In this document: positions 45,451 to 54,374 of the stretch, piece after piece
Numbering within the stretch: the stretch's first letter is position 1
Layout of the letters: each line of letters starts with the position of its first letter
Source of the DNA: Gemmatimonas sp.
Lineage (GTDB): Bacteria > Gemmatimonadota > Gemmatimonadetes > Longimicrobiales > Longimicrobiaceae
Direction: 5' to 3'
Length of the DNA: 56,892 bases
Assembly: GCA_009380025.1 (NCBI GenBank)
Contig: WHSP01000012.1
Location: forward strand, 1 to 56,892
Translations under genes and position numbers: made by a program
The notes under the pieces: model-generated
Told to the model about the DNA's origin: nothing
The model's input: only the letters and a program-made list of their open reading frames with translations
Databases searched by the model: none

Positions 45451-45897
45451 TCAGCTAGAGCTCGATGCCTTGTATTCCTCGCCACGCCTGGCGGTCTCCT
45501 CCGGGTCCACATCCTCTACGTGGGTGGAAATCCACCACTGGTTGCCCGCGACGTCCTGTACGCCACCTGATCGGTCGCCGTAGAACTGATCCGCCACCTC
45601 CTGGACCGAGGTCGCACCGGCATCCAGCGCCTTGCGATAGACCGCGTCACAGTCCTCGACGTAGAGGTGGAGCATGCACTGCATCGGCTCGTAGCGTCCC
45701 CCCGCCTCCGAGATCATGACACGCGAATCGCCGACCTGAAGATCCGCGTGCGTGACCGTGCCGTCATCGTTGTCCATCCGGCTCTTCACTTCCGCAGAGA
45801 AGGCCGCCTTCATGAAATCGATCACCTGGTCCGCTCCCTTACAGATCAGGTAAGGCGTCACCGTGTGAAAGCCTTCGGGTATCGGTTGGACCGCCAT
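45451..45897 (-). CDS. VOC family protein (PhnB/glyoxalase-like)
   Basis: A 148-residue single-VOC protein: IPEGFHTVTPYLICKGADQV, then AIDFMKAAF-like VIDFMKAAFSAEVKSRM, HADLQVGDSRVMISEAG, and LHLYVEDCDAVYRKALDAGA. The C-terminal QEVADQFYGDRSGGVQDVAG (followed by NQWWISTHVED) is the classic PhnB ending. These proteins share the fold of glyoxalase and antibiotic-binding proteins, and no substrate can be given. ATG 45897 is preferred over longer frames because GGAGG lies 6 bases upstream and conservation begins there. Likely in one transcript with the winged-helix gene that starts 12 bases downstream. Confidence 0.9.
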   Translation of the reverse strand: MAVQPIPEGFHTVTPYLICKGADQVIDFMKAAFSAEVKSRMDNDDGTVTHADLQVGDSRVMISEAGGRYEPMQCMLHLYVEDCDAVYRKALDAGATSVQEVADQFYGDRSGGVQDVAGNQWWISTHVEDVDPEETARRGEEYKASSSS

Positions 45898-46024
45898 CGT
45901 TGCCTCCAACGTTCCAGGTTGAAAAGTACGCGGGTAAGACGAGTAGCCGAACAAAAGCCGAAGTGCGCTTCCCAGAGTAAGAGCGGCTCGAGCCGATGTC
46001 AACGTCGTTGATTTCAGCCTGATG

Positions 46025-46994
46025 TCAGGGTTGTACCGCCTCCCTACGCTCCTCGACGCCGGAATAGCACAGGTCTCCCTCGCATCCCGCCTCGACATCA
46101 GAATGGTGAACGCCCATGATCACCGCGCCACCGGTATCACTGTCGCCGATCTGCGCGTTGACGGGACCGGTGCCGCGGATGACGACGTTCGAGTCGTCGT
46201 AGCTGACGACGTGGCCGCTGCCTTCCGATCGAATCGAGACGTCGTCGAACCCGTCGGCTCCCACGACGAAGGTATTGTTTACCGATCGCTATGGATGCCC
46301 CCTCGTCGGTGACCGTGGCAAACGATCGACTCTCCTCCAGGTAGGGGAGCGGCACCTTCTCCTCATCGCCTTCCTCCGGATCCGGATCGCCCTCGGACGG
46401 GTTGGCTTCTGATGGCAGCTGCATTCCGAAGACCTGGCGAGAAACCCTCGGTTCGCCCATCAGGCCACCCATCTCTCCCTCGAGCACAACCGGCTCCTCG
46501 ACGGCCGCATCCTCCTCATCCTCGACTTCCTCGTCCTCTTCATCGCCGTTTCCTTCTGCGTCGCCCGAATTGCCGGATCTAATCCGAGAATGGGTAACGT
46601 CCACAACGTTCAAGCCACTGGAATCCGTGTCCCCGGTATTGGTGTTGATCTGACCGCTGCGCTCCACGAAGACGTTGGAATCATCGTACGTAACGATCTG
46701 GTCGTTGCCCATGACACTGACCGAATGATCCTCGAATCCGCTGATGGCGACTCCCTGACCTCCCCACTCGTCCTTCTGAGGGAAGACGCCCAGGAAGGAG
46801 GTGTTCGCATGTGGTATCGTATCAACGGCCTCCTGGGGCACCCCGCTTGGACGAAGCGCAGGCTCGAGGAGGGCTCGCTTGACGGCTGGCACTCGGGAAA
46901 GCGTTCCCCAGGAGAGAAGCGCGTCCTCAGAGCCAACGCGAACGTTCCTGGCTGACCCGCCCGCCCTTCTCTCGGGTGCGCTCCGACGTGTCAC
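46025..46994 (-). pseudogene. unrecognised protein with two YDDSNV repeats, frameshifted
   Basis: Two related modules occur. Module 1: GFEDHSVSVMGNDQIVTYDD then SNVFVERSGQINTNTGDTDS and SGLNVVDVTHSRIRSGNSGD. Module 2, in a second frame, has GFDDVSIRSEGSGHVVSYDD then SNVVIRGTGPVNAQIGDSDT and GGAVIMGVHHSDVEAGCEGD. They are joined by an acidic linker (EEDEEVEDEEDAAVEE) and PLPYLEESRSFATVTDEGAS. The frame breaks at SIAIG (about 46275); removing one G gives VNNTFVVGADGFDD. The nominal start at 46994 has an unlikely Arg-rich N-terminus and no signal peptide, so the true 5' end may also be lost. The alternating polar/hydrophobic pattern suggests repeated beta structure. I recognise no family. Confidence 0.5.
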
Positions 46995-47178
46995 AAAACG
47001 ACCCTCCGGAGATACCCGAGAGTATCAGGTCTCTCGCTGCCTACTTCAAACGCGGGTATCGAACTGGTGCCGCCGAGAACCAGCTTGTCTTCGTCCGTGG
47101 AAGAGCCTACCGTGCGGGAGTCGTCACGCGTAGAAGTTCTGCCGCTCCGCGGCGTTTGAGCTAAAAGGGGAGAACCGA

Positions 47179-47874
47179 ATGGGGAAGAGACGTTTCTTGG
47201 TGACGGGTGGCAGTCAGGGAATCGGTGCGGCGGTGGTCGAGCAGGCGCGAGGAGCGGGGCACGACGTGGTATTCACAGGTCGGGATCAGGGTCGGATCGA
47301 CGAGGTCACGTCCAAGACCGGCGGGTTCGGCCTGGCTGCCGACATCGCCGATCCCGCGGCGAATGCCCACACCGTCGAAGTCTGCGACGACCGCATGGGC
47401 GGAGTGGACGTGCTGATCAACAATGCGGGCTACGCCTATCGAGCAAACATCGGCGAGCTCGACCTCGATGCGATGCGTCGGATGTTCGACGTCAACGTTT
47501 TCGGGCTCGTCGACCTGACGAACCGGATCGTCCCGTCGATGAAGGAGCGAGGGGGCGGGGACGTCATCAACATCGCGTCGACGTCGGGAATGAAGGGAGG
47601 GGCCGGAGGAACGGCGTATGGGGGCAGCAAATGGGCTCTTCGCGGGATCAGCCAGTGCTGGCAAGCGGAGCTTCGGCCGCACAGCATTCGGGTGGTCTGT
47701 ATCTGTCCGTCCGAGGTGCAGACGAACTTCGGCGGTCTCAAGGGGCGCAACAATCCGAACAAGCTGTTCGCCGACGACATCGCCTCGACAATCATGGCTG
47801 CTCTCGAGATGCCTCGTCGTGCCCTGTGGCCCGAGCTGGCCGTCTTCGCGGCCAATCCATGGAAGGAGGGGTAG
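47179..47874 (+). CDS. short-chain dehydrogenase/reductase
   Basis: A 231-residue classical SDR. The NAD(P) site is FLVTGGSQGIGAAVVEQARG (Gly-rich TGxxxGxG), the NNAG motif is VLINNAGYAYRANIG, and the catalytic triad is Ser134 (INIASTSG), Tyr147 and Lys151 (TAYGGSKWAL). Arg34/Asp37 in FTGRDQGRID suggest NADP preference. ATG 47179 has AGGGGAGAA 5 bases upstream. Product and substrate cannot be inferred. The 304 bases before it (46995-47178) hold no supported gene; a 62-codon frame at 46976-47164 is unrecognised. Confidence 0.93.
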   Translation: MGKRRFLVTGGSQGIGAAVVEQARGAGHDVVFTGRDQGRIDEVTSKTGGFGLAADIADPAANAHTVEVCDDRMGGVDVLINNAGYAYRANIGELDLDAMRRMFDVNVFGLVDLTNRIVPSMKERGGGDVINIASTSGMKGGAGGTAYGGSKWALRGISQCWQAELRPHSIRVVCICPSEVQTNFGGLKGRNNPNKLFADDIASTIMAALEMPRRALWPELAVFAANPWKEG

Positions 47875-48008
47875 GGAGGCCACATGCCGTCGAGAGTCGT
47901 GACGGTACAGGTCGTTCGGGACGGGAGCGCGTGCTACCTACTGGTGCCGTCGAGACGCTCGCCCGTGCCAGGCCGAAGGCGAATATCCGATCCACGAAGG
48001 AGTAGGCG

Positions 48009-49127
48009 ATGACGACTTCTGCCGTGCTGACGGAAGGATCCCCCCTGGGTGCGTTTCGGGCCGTCCTCAAGAGCCAGTATCACGCTGGTCTCGCGATGCT
48101 TCGCCAGACGATCGATCAATGCCCCGAGGAGCTCTGGTCCGATGACGAGCCGGTCAACGCATTCTGGCAGGTCGCGTATCACGCGCTCTACTTCACGCAC
48201 CTCTACCTGCAGCCAGACGAGGCCTTTTTCCGACCGTGGCCCGGCCACCAACCTGACGTCCAGCATGAGGACGGGATCGCCGGCACACCCGACCCCGCCA
48301 GCGACCTCCCATTGATCCCGAGACCCTACACGAAGGAGCAGACCCTCGCCTACTGGCAATTCTGCGACGACATGGTCGATGATGCAGTGGCCGCGCTCGA
48401 TCTGCAGAGGCCGACGAGCGGCTTCAGCTGGTACAGGGTGTCCAAACTGGAACACCAGATCATCAACTTGAGACACCTTCAGCACCGCCTGGCCCAGCTC
48501 GCGGATCGCTTGCGGTCGAAGGAGGGTGTGGGGACGAGGTGGGTCGCCGCTAGGCGGGTGACCGCCGATGAATTTCCGATCCCGATCACCCCACGTTCCC
48601 CTATGATGACGTTTTCGTCGACGATGAGGAGTTCCTTCCTCCGCGAGTTGGAGAGTGTTCGCCGCGAGATCGAAGCATATTCCGACGAATCGCTGATCTG
48701 GTCGCTACCGCCGGGAGTGCCCAACTCCGCCGGAACGCTGGCGCTGCACATCGCAGGTAACCTGCAACATTATTTCGGCGCCGTCCTGGGCGGAACTGCG
48801 TACATTCGGGATCGTCCGGCGGAGTTCTCGACTCGCGACGTCTCTCGCTCGGAACTGCTCGTCCGGATCGCCGCGGCCGAGGCGGCCGTCGCAGGGGCCC
48901 TGGACGCCAGCACGCAGCTCGACCTCGCCCAGCCCTTTTCCGAACCGCTGGGGGGAGCCGCGCTCACGACGGCCGAGGTCATCATCCACCTCGCGGTACA
49001 CCTCGCGTATCACCTCGGCCAGATCGACTATCATCGACGTCTCGTGACCGGCGATCCGGCCGGCATCAACGCGGTCGACCCCTCGCGACTCGCTAGTCGC
49101 CTCCCGCCTGGGGCGTCATCCCCCTAG
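48009..49127 (+). CDS. protein with two DinB-like domains
   Basis: A 372-residue protein. Residues 10-170 form one DinB-like four-helix domain (FWQVAYHALYFTHLYLQPDE, KLEHQIINLRHLQHRLAQLA); residues about 198-350 form a second one (TMRSSFLRELESVRREIEAY, LALHIAGNLQHYFGAVLGGT, HLAVHLAYHLGQIDYHRRLV), with His residues in the expected first, second and fourth helices in each. The linker VAARRVTADEFPIPITPRSP contains a Met pair that could be the start of a once separate gene, so this may be a fusion of two neighbouring genes. DinB proteins bind a divalent metal; substrate unknown. The adjacent SDR gene is 134 bases upstream. Confidence 0.78.
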   Translation: MTTSAVLTEGSPLGAFRAVLKSQYHAGLAMLRQTIDQCPEELWSDDEPVNAFWQVAYHALYFTHLYLQPDEAFFRPWPGHQPDVQHEDGIAGTPDPASDLPLIPRPYTKEQTLAYWQFCDDMVDDAVAALDLQRPTSGFSWYRVSKLEHQIINLRHLQHRLAQLADRLRSKEGVGTRWVAARRVTADEFPIPITPRSPMMTFSSTMRSSFLRELESVRREIEAYSDESLIWSLPPGVPNSAGTLALHIAGNLQHYFGAVLGGTAYIRDRPAEFSTRDVSRSELLVRIAAAEAAVAGALDASTQLDLAQPFSEPLGGAALTTAEVIIHLAVHLAYHLGQIDYHRRLVTGDPAGINAVDPSRLASRLPPGASSP

Positions 49128-49128
49128 A

Positions 49129-49291
49129 ACGCCGTTGATAAATCGCGCAGCTCTGCGTGTTAACAGATGCTTCCTTCGGGCGCCCGCTTCCTCGCCGCTC
49201 CCTGCGGCGTACGAACGTACGCCTCACTCGCGGCTCGTCGCGCGCCTTGATCTGCACGATTTCTCTGCGGCCGTCGCTCCGACCTGTTATT
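49129..49291. repeat. MITE-like TIR repeat, copy B (reverse orientation)
   Basis: The same element as 41900-42047, reversed: it starts ACGCCGTTGATAAATCGCGC and ends GCCGTCGCTCCGACCTGTTA, with CTTCCTCGCCGCTCCCTGCG and GCGGCTCGTCGCGCGCCTTG inside. It begins two bases after the stop codon of the DinB-like gene. Confidence 0.75.
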
Positions 49292-49352
49292 CAACAGTCC
49301 TATAGCCCATAGCCGACTAGCACGGGCGCTTCCATCGGCGTATCTTCGGGCG

Positions 49353-50612
49353 ATGAACGCCCCCGATACGAAGCGCGAGGGACGGGTCCGGGTGAGCTCC
49401 GAGATCGGTCCGCTGCAAGAAGTTATCTGCCATACGCCAGGACGTGAGCTGCTTGCTGTCACGCCTACCAATCGCGAGCAGTTTCTCTACGCCGACATCA
49501 TCGATCTGGAGCAGGCGGGGCGGGAGCACCACCGCTTCCGAGCAGTGCTGTCCCGCTTCTGTCATGTGCACGAGTTGCAGGAGCTGCTGGAGGAGATCGT
49601 CGACGAGGCCGAAGTCAGGGAGTTTCTGACGGGTCGAGTACTGCAGGTCTCGGCCTCGGAGCCGCTGGCGGGCGAGCTTGCCGAGATGCCCGGTCCGGAC
49701 CTGTTGCGGCTTTTCATCGAGGGTAAAGAGGCCCCGCAGGGACCGATGGCCCGGCTCCTCCACAAGGTGGGGTACGAGCTGCCGCCGTTGCCGAATCTCT
49801 TCTTCACCCGCGACGCGGCGATGGTGGTCAACAGCGGCGTGATCATCGGTGCGATGAAGTACGCGGTCCGCTGGTCGGAGGAACTCCTGATGAAGGCCCT
49901 CTTTCGCTATCATCCCCACTTCCGTACCGACGGGATGATCTACGACGGAGCCGAGGAGTACCGGAACGACTTCACCATCGAGGGTGGGGACGTACAGATC
50001 CTTCGGCCGGACATCGCCATGATCGGGCTGTCGGAGCGCTCGAGCCCAGCCGCCATCGAGGTCTTGGTGCAGGGTCTGCAGCAGCACGCGGGCCTGGAGC
50101 ACGTGATCGTTGTGGTCCTTCCGAACCAGAGCCCGGCGATCCACCTGGACATGATCCTGACGATGGTGGATCGGGAGCACTGTGTGGTCTTCCCGCCCTA
50201 TTTCTTCGGTCCGGCGCGTCTCCCGATCCTTCACTATCGCCCGGGCGAAGGAGTCCGCGAGTCGTCGGATCTATTCGGCGCCCTGCGGGCGGCGGGGCTG
50301 CCGCTGTCGGCACTGCGTTGCGGAGGAGAGCACCCGGTCACACAGGAGCGGGAGCAATGGTCCAGCGGCTGCAACTTCGTCGCGGTCCGCCCGGGTGTCG
50401 TGGTCGGTTATACGAGAAACGAAGCGACGATGCGGGAGTTGGAATCAGAGGCCGGGTATCGGATCGTCGAGGCGATCGACTTTCTGACGGGTGACGTTCA
50501 GATCGAGGATGGAGACAGGGCCGTGATCGCCTTCGAGGGGGGCGAATTGGTTCGGGGCGGAGGTGGCGCCCGGTGCATGACGCTTCCCGTGGTGCGCGAA
50601 GAGGTTTGGTGA
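49353..50612 (+). CDS. arcA: arginine deiminase
   Basis: A 419-residue guanidine-modifying enzyme that converts arginine to citrulline and ammonia. Catalytic residues are all visible: Asp154 in LFFTRDAAM, Glu210 and Asp213 in TIEGGDVQIL, His264 in SPAIHLDMILT, and the nucleophile Cys408 in GGGGARCMTLPV. Length matches bacterial ArcA (about 410). No arcB, arcC or arcD is seen, so it is not a standard fermentative arc operon; an isolated deiminase may feed nitrogen or pH homeostasis. ATG 49353 has no strong ribosome site. Its stop overlaps the start of the exonuclease gene (GTGA), so these are translated together. Confidence 0.93.
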   Translation: MNAPDTKREGRVRVSSEIGPLQEVICHTPGRELLAVTPTNREQFLYADIIDLEQAGREHHRFRAVLSRFCHVHELQELLEEIVDEAEVREFLTGRVLQVSASEPLAGELAEMPGPDLLRLFIEGKEAPQGPMARLLHKVGYELPPLPNLFFTRDAAMVVNSGVIIGAMKYAVRWSEELLMKALFRYHPHFRTDGMIYDGAEEYRNDFTIEGGDVQILRPDIAMIGLSERSSPAAIEVLVQGLQQHAGLEHVIVVVLPNQSPAIHLDMILTMVDREHCVVFPPYFFGPARLPILHYRPGEGVRESSDLFGALRAAGLPLSALRCGGEHPVTQEREQWSSGCNFVAVRPGVVVGYTRNEATMRELESEAGYRIVEAIDFLTGDVQIEDGDRAVIAFEGGELVRGGGGARCMTLPVVREEVW

Positions 50613-51487
50613 GGCTCCCGAATCCTTCGATCGGTCTGGGGATCGAGCTGCGGGGCAGCAGCGGCTTGCTCTGGACGTCTCTGAAGACGCTCGCCGACGG
50701 CCCAAGGACCACGGACGAGCTGGCGGCCGAGGTACTCTCGCTGCGAGGGAATCGTCGTGCTGCCACGGCGGCGGTCTATACCCTGCTCGGTGAGGAAGCG
50801 AGCGTGCAGGTGGACGCGCACGGAGTTTGGTCGCTGGTCGAACCGGAAGTTGGACCGGGTCTCGAACCGCTTCGCGAGCAGGAGTGGGTCGTCGTTGATG
50901 TGGAAACAACGGGGGGGGCACCCGGTCGCGGACACCGGATCATCGAGTTCGCCGCGGTGCACGTGGGCGGCGGTGAGATCCGTGGGGAGTACTCGACCCT
51001 CGTGAACCCGTACCGGTGGATCCCCGGCACGGTCTCTTCGGTGACTGGCATTGCCGGGTCGATGGTGGCGGACGCGCCGAGCTTTGCCGAGATCGCGCCA
51101 CGGGTTGTCGAAGCGCTCCGGGGACGGGTGTTCGTGGGTCATAACGCGAGGTACGATTGGGCATTCGTATCGACCGAGCTCGATCGTTGCCTTGGCCGTC
51201 GGCTTTCCGGACGGCGTCTTTGCACCCTACGCATTGCCCATCGGCTCTACCCGAACCTGTATTCCCGCTCCCTCGGAGCGCTCGCCGAGCATTTCGGGAT
51301 CCCCATGGAAGTTCACCATCGAGCTCTTGAGGACGCGGCCGCGACCGCCAGGCTCCTGATCCTCCTGCTGGGTTGCCTCGAGGAGGAGGGGGTCGTCGAC
51401 TGGGCTGGACTCGATCAGTTCATCCGGCGGCGGAAGAAGGGACGGCGGCGTCGCACGGCACGGCCCGTTTCGATGGATCGCGCATGA
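50609..51487 (+). CDS. DEDDh 3'-5' exonuclease (DnaQ/PolC-like) with N-terminal extension
   Basis: A 292-residue protein. The DEDDh exonuclease domain (about 98-265) has EWVVVDVETTGGAPGRGHRI then IEFAAVHV (motif I, Asp and Glu), VFVGHNARYDWAFV (motif II, Asp), and EVHHRALEDAAATARLL (motif III, His and Asp). The N-terminal 95 residues form a winged-helix-like domain (SLKTLADGPRTTDELAAEVL, RAATAAVYTLLGEEASVQV). The C-terminus is highly basic (RRRKKGRRRRTARP). GTG 50609 is chosen because it overlaps the arcA stop (GTGA); an upstream frame exists within arcA. Its tail overlaps the MBL gene by 4 bases. Role of a DNA or RNA exonuclease in this operon is unclear. Confidence 0.86.
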   Translation: MRLPNPSIGLGIELRGSSGLLWTSLKTLADGPRTTDELAAEVLSLRGNRRAATAAVYTLLGEEASVQVDAHGVWSLVEPEVGPGLEPLREQEWVVVDVETTGGAPGRGHRIIEFAAVHVGGGEIRGEYSTLVNPYRWIPGTVSSVTGIAGSMVADAPSFAEIAPRVVEALRGRVFVGHNARYDWAFVSTELDRCLGRRLSGRRLCTLRIAHRLYPNLYSRSLGALAEHFGIPMEVHHRALEDAAATARLLILLLGCLEEEGVVDWAGLDQFIRRRKKGRRRRTARPVSMDRA

Positions 51488-52413
51488 GCACTCCGGCCAT
51501 TCCGCCGCTCAGCGCCGAGGAGTTGCCGCTGGTGCGATCGATCTCCCTCGGGGACCTACGAGTCCACGCCATCGAGGCCGGGCTGCAGCGGCTGGACGGC
51601 GGGGCGATGTTCGGCGTCGTTCCGAAGCCTCTCTGGCAGCGTCGAATCCCACCGGATCCGAAGAACCGGATCACACTCGCCCTCCGCTGTCTGCTCGTCG
51701 AGACGCCCGATGAGCTCGTGTTGATCGAGACCGGGCTCGGGAATAAGGAGGACGAGAAGTTCGCTCAGATCTACGGCGTCGAGAACGGACCTCCCCCCGA
51801 TGCCGCGGGTGCCGATCGGCTCCAGGCCGCCATTCGCAGCCTCGGTTTTTCGCTGGACGAGGTCGGCGTGGTGATCAATACCCATCTCCATTTCGATCAT
51901 GCGGGCGGGAACACCTACCGCGATGAAGAAGGCCAAATCCGTATCTCCTTCCCGCGCGCGACGTACCACGTGCAGGGCGGAGAGTGGGAGTATGCGCACC
52001 GAGCAAACGAGCGAACCCGCGCCAGCTACCTGCCACACAACTTCGATCCGCCCTACGAGGATGGTCGATTGAACCTGCTGGATGGGCCGGCCGAGATCGT
52101 TCCCGGTGTTTCGGTGATCCTCACTCCTGGCCATACGCCCTACCATCAGTCCGTTCTGGTGGCCTCTCGCGACGAGACGGCTTGCTTTCTGGCTGACCTC
52201 GTGCCGACGATGGCCCATCTGCCGCTGCCGTGGATCATGGGGTACGATGTCGAGCCGCTCGTCACCCTCGAGTCGAAGCGGACCTTGCTGCCGAGGGCGG
52301 CGGAGGAAGCGTGGTTGCTCGTCTCGGTCCACGATTCGGTGGAACCCTGGGGGCGTATTCGGATGGACGGGAAGGCGATGACGTTCGAGCCGATCGAGGA
52401 GTCGGCGGGGTAG
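51484..52413 (+). CDS. MBL-fold metallohydrolase
   Basis: A 309-residue cytosolic metallo-beta-lactamase-fold enzyme. The metal site is VVINTHLHFDHAGGNTYRD (HxHxDH, about 135-142), followed by SVILTPGHTPYHQSVLV (third metal His), TACFLADLVPTMAHLPLP (bridging Asp) and a final VSVHDS (His). These enzymes cleave lactones, thioesters or phosphodiesters; this subgroup with 'HLHFDHAGGNT' is often an MBL hydrolase of unknown substrate. ATG 51484 overlaps the exonuclease stop (ATGA). Third and last gene of the coupled set; 84 bases separate it from the thiolase. Confidence 0.92.
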   Translation: MSTPAIPPLSAEELPLVRSISLGDLRVHAIEAGLQRLDGGAMFGVVPKPLWQRRIPPDPKNRITLALRCLLVETPDELVLIETGLGNKEDEKFAQIYGVENGPPPDAAGADRLQAAIRSLGFSLDEVGVVINTHLHFDHAGGNTYRDEEGQIRISFPRATYHVQGGEWEYAHRANERTRASYLPHNFDPPYEDGRLNLLDGPAEIVPGVSVILTPGHTPYHQSVLVASRDETACFLADLVPTMAHLPLPWIMGYDVEPLVTLESKRTLLPRAAEEAWLLVSVHDSVEPWGRIRMDGKAMTFEPIEESAG

Positions 52414-52497
52414 GAACGTCGAACGAGTCGCGGTTCCGACTTGGAGGCGCGACATTCGCGGGCGGCTCAGTGGGAGTCCCCGGGAAGGGTGGCAACG

Positions 52498-53727
52498 ATG
52501 AACACGGAGAGTAGGAGTTTGGATCCGCAATCGACAGCTGTCATCGTCAGCGCCGTCCGCACGCCGGTCGGGCGTTTTCTCGGCGGTCTCGCCCCCCTTT
52601 CGGCGCCCCAACTCGGAGCCGTTGCGGTTCGCGAGGCCCTGGAGCGCTCCGGCGTGCCGGCCGACGCCGTGGACGAGGTCATCCTGGGCAACGTCATTCA
52701 GGCGGGAACCGGGCAGGCACCGGCCCGTCAGGCGGCGATTCTCGGGGGCGTTCCCGCCACCGTGCCTGCCCTGACGATCAACAAGGTATGCGGTTCCGGT
52801 CTGAAGGCCGTGATGCTGGCCGCGCAAGCGATCAGGGCAGGTGATGCAGACGTGCTGGTTGCAGGGGGGATGGAGTCGATGTCGAACGCTCCGCACCTGC
52901 TTCGCGGGCTTCGAGAGGGAGTCAAGTTTGGCAATCAGCAACTGATCGACGGGCTGATCCACGACGGGCTCTGGTGCTCGTTCGGCGAGTGCCACATGGG
53001 CGGGCACGCCGAGTATACCGCCGATAAGGCCGGGATCTCCCGGCAGGCCGCGGATGAGTACGCCCTCGAATCGCATCGCAAGGCCATCGCAGCGATGGAG
53101 GGCGGGAAGTTCGACGCGGAGATCGTTAGCGTCGAGATATCCGGCCGGAAGGGAACCACGACAGTGTCACGCGATGAGTCCCCTCGCGCCGATACGTCCC
53201 TCGAATCTCTGGCTCGTCTTCGTCCCGCCTTCCCGCAGGACGCGCCGGAGCACATCAAGGAACTCGTCGTGACGGCCGGCAACGCACCCGGCCTCAACGA
53301 CGGCGCGAGCGCTCTGGTCGTGACATCGGAGGCCTACGCTCGCGACGCGGGGCTACGAATTCGCGCGCGGATCAACGGCTACGCTTCCGGCGCCATGGAA
53401 CCTCGCGACCTCTTCTTCGCGCCCGTCGACGCGGTGCGTCGGCTGCTGGAGAAGGACGATACCACGATAGGCGACTACGACCTGATCGAGGCGAACGAAG
53501 CCTTCGCGGTGCAGGCGTTGGCCAATGGCCAGGAGCTCGGCTGGGACTGGGAACGCGTCAACGTTCACGGTGGGGCGGTCGCGCTCGGTCATCCGATCGG
53601 TGCCTCGGGTGCTCGGGTCCTCACCACGCTGATTCATGCCCTCGAGGACCGCGACCTTCGCACCGGTTTGGCGACCCTCTGCCTCGGAGGCGGCAATGCC
53701 GTCGCCCTTTCGATCGAACGCGTTTAA
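52498..53727 (+). CDS. acetyl-CoA acetyltransferase (thiolase)
   Basis: A 409-residue biosynthetic/degradative thiolase that condenses or cleaves acetoacetyl-CoA. Active-site residues are Cys98 (TINKVCGSGLKAVML), His365 (GGAVALGHPIGASGAR) and Cys395 (LATLCLGGGNAV); LIEANEAFAVQAL is also conserved. Start ATG 52498 has GGGAAGGG 8 bases upstream. Length and motifs match AtoB/PhaA-type enzymes, and the family cannot be narrowed to one role from the sequence. Together with the 3-hydroxyacyl-CoA dehydrogenase at 55860 it points to short-chain acyl-CoA metabolism, though three unrelated membrane-protein genes lie between them. Confidence 0.94.
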   Translation: MNTESRSLDPQSTAVIVSAVRTPVGRFLGGLAPLSAPQLGAVAVREALERSGVPADAVDEVILGNVIQAGTGQAPARQAAILGGVPATVPALTINKVCGSGLKAVMLAAQAIRAGDADVLVAGGMESMSNAPHLLRGLREGVKFGNQQLIDGLIHDGLWCSFGECHMGGHAEYTADKAGISRQAADEYALESHRKAIAAMEGGKFDAEIVSVEISGRKGTTTVSRDESPRADTSLESLARLRPAFPQDAPEHIKELVVTAGNAPGLNDGASALVVTSEAYARDAGLRIRARINGYASGAMEPRDLFFAPVDAVRRLLEKDDTTIGDYDLIEANEAFAVQALANGQELGWDWERVNVHGGAVALGHPIGASGARVLTTLIHALEDRDLRTGLATLCLGGGNAVALSIERV

Positions 53728-53777
53728 TCGGATACTACCGCAAGTAACGACCACGAAACCATGACGACGGAACATTG

Positions 53778-54341
53778 ATGAGCACAGAGCGGAGCACGCC
53801 CAGCACCCTCAGCCGGTTCGACGCGATCGCCTCTCCCGGGATGAGAAGTGCCATTGGCGTCGTGACCTTTGCCCTCCTCACCGCCATCGGCGCGAGACTC
53901 TCCGTCCCGATCGCGGGGACGGCGGTTCCGTTCACATTCCAGCCCCTGGCCGTGCTTCTCACTGGCGCGTTGCTCGGTGCCCGTCTCGGTGCCCTCAGCC
54001 AGGTTGTCTACCTGGCCGCCGGAATGGCCGGGCTCCCGGTCTTTGCGACTGGGGCACTCTTCGCACCGACCGGTGGCTACTTGATGGCGTATCCGTTCGC
54101 CGCGTTCGTGGTCGGCGCGCTCGCCTCCGGAGGTGCGGTTCGAAATCTCCTTGCGCTGCTCGCGGGTCTCGCCGTCATCTACACCGGTGGAGCTGCCTGG
54201 CTCGCGATCCTCACCAACTGGTCGACGGCCGTCGTCACGGGCGTCCTCCCGTTCGTCCTACCCGACCTCGTGAAGGTGGTGATGGCCTGGGTGATCGCCG
54301 GTCGACTTCGGGAGCGCAGCCGGGAATTCTTCGCGGCCTGA
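53778..54341 (+). CDS. bioY: biotin transporter BioY
   Basis: A 187-residue S-component protein with about six TM helices, matching BioY length. Signature parts are IAGTAVPFTFQPLAVLLTGA (the substrate-binding loop), LGARLGALSQVVYLAAGMAG, LPVFATGALFAPTGGYLMAY and WSTAVVTGVLPFVLPDLVKV. It imports biotin alone or with an ECF energy module (none is encoded here). ATG 53778 (MSTERSTPS) is the start; a TTG one codon upstream is possible. Next to thiolase this may serve biotin supply for acyl-CoA carboxylases, which is inference. Confidence 0.93.
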   Translation: MSTERSTPSTLSRFDAIASPGMRSAIGVVTFALLTAIGARLSVPIAGTAVPFTFQPLAVLLTGALLGARLGALSQVVYLAAGMAGLPVFATGALFAPTGGYLMAYPFAAFVVGALASGGAVRNLLALLAGLAVIYTGGAAWLAILTNWSTAVVTGVLPFVLPDLVKVVMAWVIAGRLRERSREFFAA

Positions 54342-54374
54342 TTCGATTCACGACACCGGTCTGCCTGGCGGCCC

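Noticed and set aside
46976-47164. 62-codon plus-strand frame (PESIRSLAAYFKRGYRTGAA...)
   Set aside because: Protein-like composition but no homology I can recall, it overlaps the repeat protein on the other strand, and has no ribosome site; I cannot support a gene.
47884-48012. 43-codon frame between the SDR and double-DinB genes
   Set aside because: Arg/Pro/Ser-rich, no signal or motif; likely chance.
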